DNA of 64,000 nucleotides from Entomoplasma ellychniae. GTDB taxonomy: Bacteria; Bacillota_I; Bacilli_A; Mycoplasmatales; Mycoplasmataceae. The position numbers were made by a program, and so were the translations under genes. Under the pieces are notes generated by a model. The model was given only the letters and a program-made list of their open reading frames with translations, was not told the origin of the DNA and ran no database searches. Below are positions 54,188-64,000 of the stretch, in pieces. The number at the start of each line of letters is the position of its first letter. Position 1 is the stretch's first letter. The stretch lies in assembly GCF_002930155.1 (NCBI RefSeq), contig NZ_PHND01000001.1, positions 372,001-436,000 on the forward strand. Reading direction: 5' to 3'.

Positions 54188-56644
54188 ATGAAAAATAGTG
54201 AATTAGAATTTTACTTACATAATTATTTGTTTAATGTTGTTAGTGATATGAAAAAAAGAAATTTGTACAAATATGATTGAAATGTTAATAAGTCTGATTT
54301 TGAAGAAATAAACTCAAAATTATCAACAGCATCAAAAAATCTTTCTAATTCTATCAATCCTTCTTTAGGAAAACCAGATTTAATATATTTTAATCCCGAG
54401 ACTAAGCTTTTAATTTTAGGAGAAATTAAAAACGATAAGAAAAAACACACATCTAATAAAATCGGAAAAATAACTGACCCAAAAATTTTTGCAACAGATG
54501 GAGTACTGCATTATATGAGTTTTTTTAAAGATTATGACGTATTTGGAATAGCTGCTTCAGGTTCTAAGGGTGATTACATAATTGATCAATTTTATTCAAA
54601 AAAAGATAGCCTCATTTTTGAACCCTTACCATCTCAAAGAATATTAAATGAGTTTGATTACGAGAATATTATAGCTGATGATTTGATTGATGAAAAAGTT
54701 GATAACCTAAGTGATGCAATTTCTTCTTTAAATAAGCTAATGGATGATAGTAAAATTTCTACAGAAAAAAGACCGATAATTACTGGTTCTATAATTTTTT
54801 CTTTAACGCATTTTAAGCAAATACAAACAGACATTGAAAAGCACAAGACTAATACAAGCAACATTAGTGGTTTACTAATTAGTTCTATAAAAACTAAAAT
54901 GTTAAATGTTTTGCCTGAAAATAAAAGAGACAAAAATATTGGAATTATTGATAGATTTTGTAATCTAATTGAATCATATTCAATAAATAATGAAATTTGA
55001 AAAAAAATTATTGATAACATAGATCAAAAATTAATGCCAATTATAAACAAAATGAAAAAAGAGTCTTATCATGATTTTTCTGGTGACATGTATAGAGTTT
55101 TACTGAGATACACATCGGGAGATGGAAAAATTTTAGGTCAAGTTTTAACTCCAAAACACATAGCAAATTTAATGATAGACCTAGCAGAATTAAAAAAAGA
55201 TGACTCTGTAATAGATCCTGCTTGTGGAACGGGAATTTTTTTAGTTAATTCTATGAATAAATTAATATCAATGGCTAAAAATGATGAAGAAATTGAGACA
55301 ATTAAAAGTAAAAAAATATACGGAATAGAGATATCTAAAGAAATGTTTTTTTTAACATTAGTGAATATGCTTATTAATGATGATGGTAAGACTAATATTT
55401 TTGTTGATGACGACAACCCCGAACCTAAAAAATCTGGAATTTTTAAATACGATAAAAAAGACTTTGTAGAAAATCCTAAAAAAGTTATAATGAATCCGCC
55501 TTATTTATCTCAGGATGAAATGTGAAAATTTATAAATAAATCTTTAACATTGGCAACAGAAAAAGTTGTAATAATTGTTTCAACTTCTATTTTTAAAGGA
55601 AATACTGATTTTAAAAGAGAGTTCTTGAAAAATAATTCGCTGATGGCTGTTATTAATATGCCAAACAATATTTTTCAAAACAAAAGTTCTTCTGGCGCAC
55701 AAGTTAAAACATCTATTCTTGTCGCTGATATAGGAAGGCCAAATTCTGAAAATTATCTTGGAACATATTTTTATGACCTTAAAGATGATGGTTTCATATC
55801 TAGCAAAAAACATGGTAGATACGATGGCATTAAAAAATGGTCACAAATTAAAAGTGATTTTTTAGAGAATTATAAAAATAGAAAAGAAATTTTAAATACA
55901 TCAATTAACATAAAGAACGTATCTGAAAATGATACATGAAATTTTAATTTCTATAATAAAATATCTTCTGAAGATTTTTTAAATTTGAATGATTATTTAT
56001 TTAATTTGTTTGAAGAAATAGTAAATAAGAATAACAATAAAGATAAATATAAAATTTATGATCATTTCTTAAACATAGACTCTGAATTAAAAGCTTATGA
56101 TATAAAAAAATATATTAAAAATTTTAAATTAAAGGAAACTTCAGCTAATGAGCATTTGGAAATTAAAAAAAATATTAATAATGCACTAAGAATTGAAAAA
56201 TATATAGATATCAAAGATGGAGATATCTCATATGTCGCTGCATCAAATTCTAGAAACGGTTGTAGAATAAGCAATATAAGAAATATATATAATGAATCTG
56301 TTTTGGATAATTTATTTACATGAAACACTCAAGGAGATGGGGGAGCAGGCCTAGCTTTCTTCCATCCTTATAAATTTATTGTAGCAAGCACATGCAAAGT
56401 TTTTGATTTGATAGACAAGACATTGAGTCTAGAGCACAAAATTTTTATTGCTTTTGCTATGAGCCTAGAACACAAAAATAGATATTTTGGATATTCAATA
56501 AGTGAAGGTGAGTTCAAAAATGGAACTTTAAAATTAACTTTACCTGTAAACAACAAAGAAGAACCAGATTGGAATTTAATTTATGAAATTATGGTTAATA
56601 ATCCTATATTTATTAAAATTAAAAAATATTTAAACTTATTTTAA
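54188..56644 (+). CDS. Type IIG-like restriction-modification enzyme
   Basis: 818 residues, single chain. N-terminal nuclease: GKPDLIYF...LLILGEIKN (Asp64, Glu79, Lys81, PD-ExK pattern). Then methyltransferase: SDGKILGQVLTP-like region, motif I DPACGTG (343-349) and NPPY (436-439). The last 200 residues (EHLEIKKNINNALRIEKYID...GDGGAGLAFFHPYKF) are a half-specificity domain like HsdS. So it carries cutting, methylating and target recognition together. AGGAGG before ATG. Lies between surface protein and relaxase as cargo, next to another methyltransferase. Specificity unknown. Confidence 0.88.
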
Positions 56645-56647
56645 AAT

Positions 56648-56677
56648 AAACCTTTTGAAAAATAAAAAGGTTTTTTT
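56648..56677 (+). terminator. Terminator after the type IIG gene
   Basis: AAACCTTTT and AAAAGGTTT pair around a 7-nt loop, with seven T following. Confidence 0.85.
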
Positions 56678-56750
56678 ATTGCTATTTTTTCATTGTTAAG
56701 GTTTTTTCAATTAAATCAATTATAATTTTATTGTACAACTAGTAACTAAA

Positions 56751-56823
56751 TATAATCCCGAAAGAAAGAGGGAGTATTCACATAAGTGAGTACTCCTTTT
56801 TCTAATTTAGAAAGCAGGTTCTA
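56751..56823 (+). promoter_or_regulatory. ICE leader attenuator, copy B
   Basis: TATAAT (56751-56756) then 64 nt (56756-56819) identical to copy C. The hairpin GGAGTATTCAC/GTGAGTACTCC (11 bp, one U-G pair, ATAA loop) and T tract make a strong intrinsic terminator, followed by AGAAAGCAGGT and the relaxase ATG. Transcripts of the mobilisation module must pass it. Confidence 0.75.
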
Positions 56824-58881
56824 ATGAATAGAAAACAAAATAACATTTTCAAAGTAATAAGATTTTATGATCCCAACAACTCAAAACAAAGATTGACAAA
56901 CTATTATCGCGGCAAAAAAGGTTCTAAAAATATTACTTATATCGATTACATAACAAGAAAACAAGCATGTATTTTAAAAGCACTTCCTGAAAAAGCTTTG
57001 CAAGAAAATAGAGAGTTAAATGAATTCATGTTAGAAAGCAGGAGTGAGTGAAGACAGAAATGATTAAACAAAGGAGTGAGTGAAGAATTTTTAAAAGCTA
57101 GTGAAAATATATTTGATGATGAAAAGTATTCAAAGTATGGTTGAAACTTTAAAACAAAATTATTTAATTCATTAAATGAAGCAGGCCATTTTCAAAATTC
57201 TGATTTTATAGCTAGAGAATCTACAATCTTTAATTTAACACAAGAAACTGAACAAGAAATGTTAAAAGAACTTTTGGAAATAGATAGAGAACGCTCAAGA
57301 AGACAAAAGAGTATTGAAGAATATAAAAAAGTGCAATGAGGAACTGGACTTTATACTAATCAGGCACATTTCAAAACTAAAGGTAGTTATATTTTTGGTG
57401 AGTTGTCAAAACAAGAAGTTCAAAATTTAAAAAATGAATTTTTAAATATGAGGAATAACAATGATAGGTTAATGTGAGATACTGTTTTATCTTTTGATAC
57501 AGAATTTGCTGAAGATAACAATATTTTGGTTCCTGAAGTAATTGGAAAACTCATAAGTAAAAATATTGATCAATTATTTATTGAAAACAATTTAGACCCT
57601 AAAAGAATGAGTTGGGGATTTTCTATGCATGGAAATACATCTAATCCACACGCTCATTTATTTTTTTATGAAAATGAACCTAACAGAAATGGTGAATGAA
57701 AATTCAAGGGAAATTTAAACCAAGAATCTATGAAGTATTTTTATCAAAGAATTGAATTAAATGCTCAAACTAATGAACTAAGTTACCAAAAAATGAGAGT
57801 TTTAGAATTAGAAACCAAAGCCTTAATTTCTGAAGAAATAAGTGGACAATTCTTTTTATCTAAACATCAACAATTCTTGATTCATAAACAAATTAAAAAA
57901 ATAGATGAATTAAGTTTAAAAATTAAAGATTTAGAACTTAATTTTAGAAAAAGATATTTATCTGAACAGCTAACTGTTAAAGAAAAACAAAATCATAATA
58001 AAAATATAAAATCAATGAAAAATAATTTAATTAATAACATAAATTTAATTCATGAAAGCCATTCTAAAAATAAACTAAAACAATTTTTTGAAAGAAGAAC
58101 TAATTTAACAGAAATTGAAAAGCAAATCGCAAAAAAGGTAGATTCCAATATGTTGTTTCTCAATAAAATTAACACTTGAGAAAAACTTAAATGTTCAATG
58201 GTAAAAACCCAAAAATTATTAAATCATGAACACATAAGTTGATTTGAAACAATGAAAACTTATAGAACTAAAAAGGGCTCAACATTAAGTTTTAACACAT
58301 TAAATGATGAAGGAAAGATCGAAGCTATATCATATGTTGAAAATATAATAAAGCAGTCTAAAAATGGTACGTTAATGCTTCAAAACATCCAAAGTAAAGT
58401 TGATGATATTTCGCATGAACTAACAAAAGTTCTTCTAAAGAAAATTGATGATAATGATACCAAAACCATTCAAACATTAAAAACAATAGATGCTCTCGAT
58501 AAATTAAATTTAAAAATAAATTCACAAAGTTTATATAATAATTTATCTGAAAATAATTTAACAAAAGAACAAAAAGAAACTTTAATTTTTAATGAAGTGA
58601 AAAACTCACTAATGAATGGCGAAAATGGTTATTATTCAAAACATGTTAATGTGTTATTTAATGAAATTTATAATCAAAATTTTCAACTAGGAATCAAAAA
58701 GGAATTCAAAGAAAATAAATTTTTGACTCAAAACGTCTCTAAAATATCTAATTCGATTAGCGATGCTTTTAAACTGGGTTCTAGACAAGCAGCATATGAA
58801 TTTGAAAATGAAATGAAAAGACTGAAAATGAAAGCTGAAAATGAAATTGAAAAATATGAAAGAGAAAGGATTAGGATATAA
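56824..58881 (+). CDS. MobL-type HUH relaxase candidate
   Basis: 685 residues. WGFSMHGNTSNPHAHLFF (His269, His276, His278) matches the three-His HUH motif of relaxases in the H-x-N-T-D-N-P-H-x-H form of the MobL group, preceded by the expected VLSFDTEF strand. Tyr-rich N-terminus (LTNYYRGKKGSKNITYIDY) could supply the nicking Tyr. The C-terminal half is a long coiled coil (residues about 330-685). Nicks DNA at oriT and pilots it to the VirD4 protein encoded downstream. No other relaxase is in the window. Confidence 0.7.
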
Positions 58882-58883
58882 AA

Positions 58884-59117
58884 ATGTTAATTCCAATATA
58901 TACTTTAATCTCTATTAATTTTTGTTTAATAGTTTGGCTTGTTATCGATTATTTTAAAAATTTAAAAAAATACCAAAAATTAATTAAAGAAAAACAGTTT
59001 GACACTATAAAAGTTTTAAAAAACAAAAAGAAAAAATCTAGAAAGACAATTTATTTATCTATGTCTTTTATATATATAGTATGTAGTGTTTTGTTAATTA
59101 TGAATGGAGGTTTTTAA
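58884..59117 (+). CDS. Small two-helix membrane protein
   Basis: 77 residues. MLIPIYTLISINFCLIVWLV, a Lys-rich loop (NKKKKSRK), and YLSMSFIYIVCSVLLIM. Starts 2 nt after the relaxase stop and ends directly before the VirD4 gene. Probably part of the channel. Family unknown. Confidence 0.55.
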   Translation: MLIPIYTLISINFCLIVWLVIDYFKNLKKYQKLIKEKQFDTIKVLKNKKKKSRKTIYLSMSFIYIVCSVLLIMNGGF

Positions 59118-61631
59118 ATGAAACTGCAATTATGAAATAAAATAATTAAAAGATTTTTCTTGTGACAATTATTATTGGCTATTCCAATAGCTATTTTAAT
59201 TTGATTTTGTATAACAGCATTACTTGGTGCTATGAGTTCTAAAACCCCTTTTAACTTATTTTTTGTGTTAACTGGAAAGTTTAATTTGATGTGACCTATT
59301 TTTATTGGAGTGATGATTTTTGTTTTGATGTTATTTTTAAATTGAGCATTAGCTATCACAATATATTCAAAATTTTGAAGAAGCGGGTATAGACAACATA
59401 TTGACACAAAAGATATAACAGCTAGTAAGTTAGTTATTGATGATCGAAATATTATTGATGATGAACCTAAATGAAAAACTCAAAATGGCTCTATTTATGA
59501 CATAAAGGTCAAACAATCAAAAGATTCTATGCAAAATTTTAATGAGAGTCTACAAATTGAATTAAACAAATTGAAATCAGGATTTGTTGTTCGCAATGTT
59601 TGAGATGCAAAAGCTAAAGTATTAAACACTTCAGCTGCAAGTGATGTTAATGGTTTTGTTCTTGGTGATCCTGGGTCAGGTAAAACTGCTGGAATTATCT
59701 TGCCAACAATAATTTATAACATTAAATTAAAAAATAAATCATCTATGATTATAAACGATCCAAAAGGAGAGTTATACCAAAAAACGTCCAAAACTTTTAT
59801 TGAAAATGGTTATGAAGTTAAAACCTTTAATTTGCAAGAACCAAATAAATCTGATGCATGAAATCCTCTGACTTCTATTTTTGAAATTTGACAAAAATAT
59901 TTACATCCAACAAGTGAAATTGACAATTCAAGAAAATTAGGTCAAGTTAGTGAACCAAAAGCAATGATACAATCCCATTGCAACTTAGCTAGGTGTTACA
60001 CGCACTTCTCGTTAAGTTGTAAAGAATGTATTGAAAACTTAGTGAATGACCACTACATCGAATCTAATCCAAACTGATATATAGGATTTATTAAAATAAC
60101 AAATGAAAATAAAAATGAAAGCTTCGATGTTTATTTTTCATCCCAAAGTGAGATGGAAAATTGAATTACTCAAGAAAAAAGAAAACTAAAGGGTGAAACT
60201 TTTGGTCAAATTGCTGAATTAGCAAGTTCTTTATATACTACTCCAGATCCGAAAAATGAATTCTTTTATTCTGCAGCTAGAGAATTTTTTGAAGGAACTT
60301 TACAATTTATGTTAGCCTTGAATGCTAAATATCCAAAAATGGTAACTATAGATAATTTTAACTTAAAATCAATTAGAAAAATTTTATCTAATAAAAACAA
60401 GTTTTTTGAAAAAATATCTCAACACTCATATGATGTAGAAAAAGCTCAAAAACTTTTAATAGAAATTAAAAACCAAAATAAGAGTTCAAAAAAAGTTCAA
60501 GAACTTGAAAGTTTTATTTCTAAAAATACATTGTCTGAAAATGACTGACAAACTAGATTAGCTGATGTTACAATTACATTTAAAAAAGACCCTGGTAATG
60601 TTGAAAATTGATGAAAGACATTAACTAATGATTTAATTATTTTTGACAACATTGAATTAGAAAACATAATCTGTCAGAATACAATAAACGTCGAAGACGC
60701 GATTAAAAAACCAACAGTTATATTTTTAATAGTGCCAGACAACAAAAAAGCCTATGTTTCACTTGTTTCACTATTTGTTGGGCAAATTTATGCAGAACTT
60801 ATTTCAATTGCTTCTAAACGTGCTAATTTGGCTCTTGAGCGTAAAGTTTTATTTATTCTTGAAGAATTTGGTTCAATGAATAAAATAGATCAGTTTATCT
60901 CAGCATTTTCAATTTGTAGAAGTAGAAATATAAATATTTTAATTTGTCTTCAAAAAGAAAGTCAATTGACTGAGAAATATGGAATAAACAATACCAAATC
61001 AATTTTAGGTAACTGTCAATTAAATTATTTTGTTTCTTCAACGGAGAGAGACGATTATGAAAAATACTCAAAATCTTTTGGGATAAGAGCAGAATTAAAA
61101 AGAAGCTACAATACTAGAGATAATGAAGCAAGTGAATCTTTAGATAAAACTGCTTTAATATCAGCAGATGAACTTCAACAATTACCAAAACCTTTAGTAG
61201 CTATTTTGTTAAATGATAAAAAATACATTTCATATTTATTACCTTCTTGAATTGGTGAAAACGAGTATATTGATTATTATGGTAAAAAAGTTTATGATCA
61301 CTCACCAATTGAAAACAATTTTATTAAAAAGAAAACTATGTTATATTCTGAAAAATATGAAATAGATTTGTGAAATGAATTAAAAAATATCATTAAGCAA
61401 ACAGAAGAACAACAAATTGGTAAAACAAAACCCGAAGTTAAAATAATGGTTGATGAAAATTCTAATATTACCAAAGTAAAAGAAATTCACGTTTTGGATG
61501 ATAGAAATTTAACAGAACTAATTGAACAGTTAAATGATTTAAGAAACCAAAATAATATAACACCTGAAATTAGACGTAAAATAGTAGAATTAAGAGCTGC
61601 TATAATAAAAAAACAACGCATTAATAATTAA
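59118..61631 (+). CDS. VirD4/TraG coupling protein
   Basis: 837 residues. Two N-terminal membrane helices, Walker A GDPGSGKT (183-190), INDPKGELY, Walker B LFILEEFGS (about 578-586) and C-terminal QLNYFVSS and YNTRDNEA, all as in TraG/VirD4. An insert (residues about 290-470) with a Cys pair region (CKECIEN) is unusual. It links the relaxosome to the secretion channel. TGA is Trp in many places. Ends RINN before a terminator. Confidence 0.93.
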
Positions 61632-61639
61632 GTAACTTT

Positions 61640-61663
61640 AAACACCAAATTTTGGTGTTTTTT
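61640..61663 (+). terminator. Terminator after the VirD4 gene
   Basis: AAACACCAAA and TTTGGTGTTT pair almost without loop, with six T following. Confidence 0.85.
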
Positions 61664-62044
61664 ATTTAAAAGTTTAATTTGTTTACAAAAATGTAAACAT
61701 TTTTTTATATTTGTAAACACTTTTTGTGTTAGGTTGTGATATTATTTATAAATAAATAATATTAAAAGCAGTTGTATTTTGAACTTTTGTTTACACCTCT
61801 TATCTTGCTTCCACCTTTTTACTCAAAAAATGAGCATGAAATGCTACATTTTTAGTAAAATCCATGGGATTTAAGGTGGTAATGGTGGGATAAAGGTAAG
61901 AATTATTAAAATTGTTTACAAATTTACTAAGAACAACTGAGCACCAATAAATATCAAAATGTATTAGATTTTGAATAAAATAAAGTATATAGTTAATTAT
62001 AGAAAGAGCTACTTTTAAAATATATGTAGCAAAGTGTGAAAAAT
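61664..62044 (+). other. Non-coding region, candidate origin of transfer
   Basis: No gene in about 380 nt. It contains five copies of TGTTTACA or its complement (61680, 61692, 61712, 61799, 61913), the first two as an inverted pair, and a large hairpin at 61816-61860, flanked by an imperfect inverted pair (CTTATCTTGCTTCCACC and GGTGGGATAAAGGTAAG). Such hairpins and repeats near relaxase and VirD4 genes are typical of oriT. It may equally be a regulatory region for the lipoprotein gene. Confidence 0.45.
61816..61860. repeat. Large inverted repeat
   Basis: TTTTACT pairs with AGTAAAA outside; AAAAATG and GCAT pair with ATGC and CATTTTT inside, loop GAA. About 20 bp with small bulges, no following T tract, so not an ordinary terminator. 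Confidence 0.7.
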
Positions 62045-62941
62045 ATGAAAAAAATTCTAAGTATTATTGCTGCATTTAGTTTAACTGTTACTTCAAGCTT
62101 TGCTGTTGTTGCTTGTAATAAACAAATTAAAATAGTAGACATAAAGAGATCTGTTAGTCATATTCAAAATAAGACTGATATAAATGAAGTTAACCAAGAG
62201 TTAATAAAAGTTAAAGTTGATGGTGTTAAAAAAATTGAGGCTTTTGAAATTGAAAATAATGAAACTGATGTAACAATAAAGATTAGTGTTGTCGAAGGCA
62301 GAAAAATTGATAGTGATAATTTTGTTTTGACTAAAGCTATAGCTGATAAAGCAATTGATAATCCAATTGTTCCAGATGGTGAATATGAAATGAGCTTTGA
62401 AGAATATATAAAAAACTTTTCAGTAACAACAGGTGCTGAACAAGAATTTCACGGTGATTGAAATATTGATTATTTTGATTTAACAAAAAACCAAGGTGAA
62501 TGATATGGTAAAACAAATAAAGAATTAAAGCAATGATACATTGATAATCAGAACTCTTTTTGAACTTGAGATAAAGCAATTGCACAATCTATTACAGGGC
62601 TTAGTACCAAATGATATGATTATTTTTTAGATAAAGATTTATTTCCAGAAGGTTTTGCTTTTATTGATAATTTATTAAATTTTGAATCGTCTGATTTCTT
62701 TGATACACCTAAATCCTTAGATACACCATCAATGCTAAACGGAAAACAAGTAACTGAAGTTGATGGATATTATGAAGTTTCTATGACTACTAAAGCAGTA
62801 AATTATTTAAAAGAAGCTAATCAAAAACAATTATTAAAAAATTTTAATATAGATAGTGAAGATAGTGAAACTGTTAATGAATTTAATGAAGGGTTTAATA
62901 TAGTTGGATCAATAAAAATAAATTTTATAATATTTAGATAA
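62045..62941 (+). CDS. ICE-encoded lipoprotein
   Basis: 298 residues. Signal MKKILSIIAAFSLTVTSSFA with lipobox VVAC, so lipid-anchored outside. The mature part is rich in Glu, Asn and Lys; IKIVDIKRSVSHIQNKT is similar to a repeat unit found in many Entomoplasmatales lipoproteins. Several TGA-Trp. A GTG three codons upstream is a less likely start. Role unknown; possibly surface exclusion or host contact. Confidence 0.75.
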
Positions 62942-63028
62942 AAAAACAACACAAGAACAATTTTATGTGTTAACATTAATTTATCAAAGAAAATTAAACT
63001 TTGAATTCAAGTCTCGCATGCAAATGCA

Positions 63029-63060
63029 GGAAAAAAGGAACCTTTTTGGTTCTTTTTTTG
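63029..63060 (+). terminator. Terminator after the lipoprotein gene
   Basis: GGAACC and GGTTC pair over a T loop with A and T tracts outside. Confidence 0.75.
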
Positions 63061-63097
63061 TATAATTCTAAATATAGGGTCTAATAATATTAAATAA

Positions 63098-63168
63098 TTC
63101 CCGAAAGAAAGAGGGAGTATTCACATAAGTGAGTACTCCTTTTTCTAATTTAGAAAGCAGGTAATTAA
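63098..63168 (+). promoter_or_regulatory. ICE leader attenuator, copy C
   Basis: Bases 63099-63162 are identical to 56756-56819 (64 nt): CCCGAAAGAAAGAGGGA, the 11-bp hairpin with ATAA loop, T tract, and AGAAAGCAGGT, then ATG. The upstream -10 is less clear (a TATAAT lies at 63061-63066). Confidence 0.75.
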
Positions 63169-63723
63169 ATGTTGAAGGAAAAAGAAATTTGATTAGGCTA
63201 TTCTGAAAGTCCAGGAGATTACTCTGATAATGATTTGAAATTAAAACACTGAAGACCACTTTTGATCACGAAAGTTTATTCTGGCACAAGTTTAATTAGA
63301 GTAACAGAAGCATCAACAAAATTGAAACAAAAATATATAATTGATGTAGTGTTAAGTTCTGGACAAGTTTTTCAATTTGATAAGGGTTCAAGTTACATAA
63401 TTGATGCTAAAAGTTTAAAACAAAAGTTGAAACCGCTTATTGGTCCCGCTTTTGATAAAAAGTATAAATATATAAAAAGATCGTCAAATTATTCGTTTAA
63501 TAAAATTAAAAATAAAGTTAATTTTGAAAAAATGATTTTATCAGGTGAGTATAATAACTTATCTACTGAAGAACAAGACAAACAAAGAATATGAAAACAA
63601 TTTTCTTTAGAAGAACAAGAAAATAGAATGATCAGAAAAATAGAAAGAGAAGAAAAGTTAAAATTAATGCAAGAAAATAAACAATTTCAAATTATTAAAA
63701 AAAGTAAGAGGCACAACCGATAG
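63169..63723 (+). CDS. ICE protein, possible PemK/MazF-like fold
   Basis: 184 residues. IWLGYSESPGDYSDNDLKLK, HWRPLLITKVYSGTSLIRVT and VLSSGQVFQFDKGSSYIIDA resemble the K-x-R-P-x-L-I core of PemK/MazF RNases, followed by a helical Lys/Glu-rich tail (EEQENRMIRKIEREEKLKLM). No antitoxin gene is seen next to it. Directly follows attenuator C. The fold call is weak. Confidence 0.4.
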
Positions 63724-63744
63724 TTTTAATAGAACTTTAACTAA

Positions 63745-63772
63745 ATTAACTACAAAGTATGTAGTTTTTTTG
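63745..63772 (+). terminator. Terminator before the transposase gene
   Basis: AACTACA and TGTAGTT pair around a short loop, then seven T. TATAAT at 63777-63782 is a likely -10 for the next gene. Confidence 0.8.
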
Positions 63773-63815
63773 TACTTATAATAAAATTGGTGTATTTATT
63801 AAAGGAGTGTTTTAT

Positions 63816-64000
63816 ATGTTATTTAACTGTCGAGAAGAATTTGCAAAAATTCTAAAAACAAAAAAACTTGAACTTGAAAGACTTGATTATGAATTGCTAA
63901 TAAAGAGAGATAAAAGAAGATATAAATTGATAAGGTTAGCTAAAAGATGTATTGTTAGTGAATTTGGATATTTAAAAATAAATAGAAGGGTTTATTTTGA
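63816..64000 (+). CDS. ISLre2-type transposase, N-terminal part
   Basis: The gene runs off the right edge; 61 complete codons are visible. LDYELLIKRDKRRYKLIRLA then IVSEFGYLKINRRVYF match the ISLre2 pattern (D-x-E-L-x-x-x-R-D-x-x-R-Y ... F-G-x-x-x-x-x-R-R-x-Y). DDE transposases of this type move mycoplasma ICEs, so it is probably the ICE recombinase, placed near the right end. AAAGGAG 9 nt upstream of ATG. Confidence 0.85.
   Translation, partial: MLFNCREEFAKILKTKKLELERLDYELLIKRDKRRYKLIRLAKRCIVSEFGYLKINRRVYF

Noticed and set aside
56757-56800. Leader peptide in the attenuator elements
   Set aside because: After the AGAGGG there is no ATG, GTG or TTG reading frame shared by all three copies, so ribosome-based attenuation is not supported.

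Overview
The window is very AT-rich and uses TGA as a tryptophan codon throughout. Many genes read through in-frame TGA at conserved Trp positions, for example argS, trmD, pgk, pcrA and the type IV secretion ATPase. With a lipoprotein signal ending VVAC and a mycoplasma-type integrative conjugative element, this points to a mollicute, most likely the Entomoplasma/Mesoplasma/Spiroplasma group. Species cannot be fixed from the sequence alone. No tRNA, rRNA or CRISPR array was found.

Region 1-31.8 kb is chromosomal core, nearly all on the minus strand. In transcription order it includes ptsH; a CPBP protein, an RluA-type synthase and a large flippase-like protein; rpsB-tsf; a polysaccharide deacetylase; pyrH-frr; argS with an MFS-like transporter, an unknown protein and a HEPN-like protein; scpA-scpB-rluB; yebC; an S1-domain protein; an ECF S component with His-rich loops; rpsP-rimM-trmD-rplS; an ABC-F protein behind a short leader peptide and a hairpin over its ribosome site; and rbgA-rnhB-ssb-like-dprA. 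pcrA, an RDD protein and a family 2 glycosyltransferase lie at 27.9-31.8 kb. Only ppa is on the plus strand here. Decay remnants sit at 7.4-7.8 kb (frameshifted unknown) and 11.4-11.6 kb (deoxynucleoside kinase-like).

Region 31.9-36.2 kb is on the plus strand: def, rnjA, a membrane protein and a second ECF S component. Region 36.2-39.3 kb is a patchwork of remnants beside an intact M13 endopeptidase. pgk and gap (39.3-41.6 kb, minus) end the core.

Region from about 41.76 kb to the window end is one plus-strand integrative conjugative element (ICE) that continues past the window. It starts after an orphan terminator, an rRNA-leader-like motif and 15-bp tandem repeats. Small accessory genes follow (ASCH domain, two zinc ribbons, an SSB). 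The transfer module has a VirB4 ATPase with an N-terminal two-helix VirB3/PrgI-like part, an HU-like protein, a VirB2-like two-helix protein, a VirB6-like protein and a large exported adhesin-like protein. Cargo is an adenine methyltransferase and a single-chain type IIG restriction-modification enzyme. A MobL-type HUH relaxase candidate and a VirD4/TraG coupling protein come next, then a non-coding region that looks like an origin of transfer, a lipoprotein, a possible PemK/MazF-fold protein, and the start of an ISLre2-type transposase.

Three ICE transcription units begin with the same leader, which carries a terminator-like hairpin just before the start codon. Two copies are identical over 64 nt and the third shows compensatory base changes. 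This looks like a shared attenuation switch for conjugation genes and is the most striking unexplained signal in the window.
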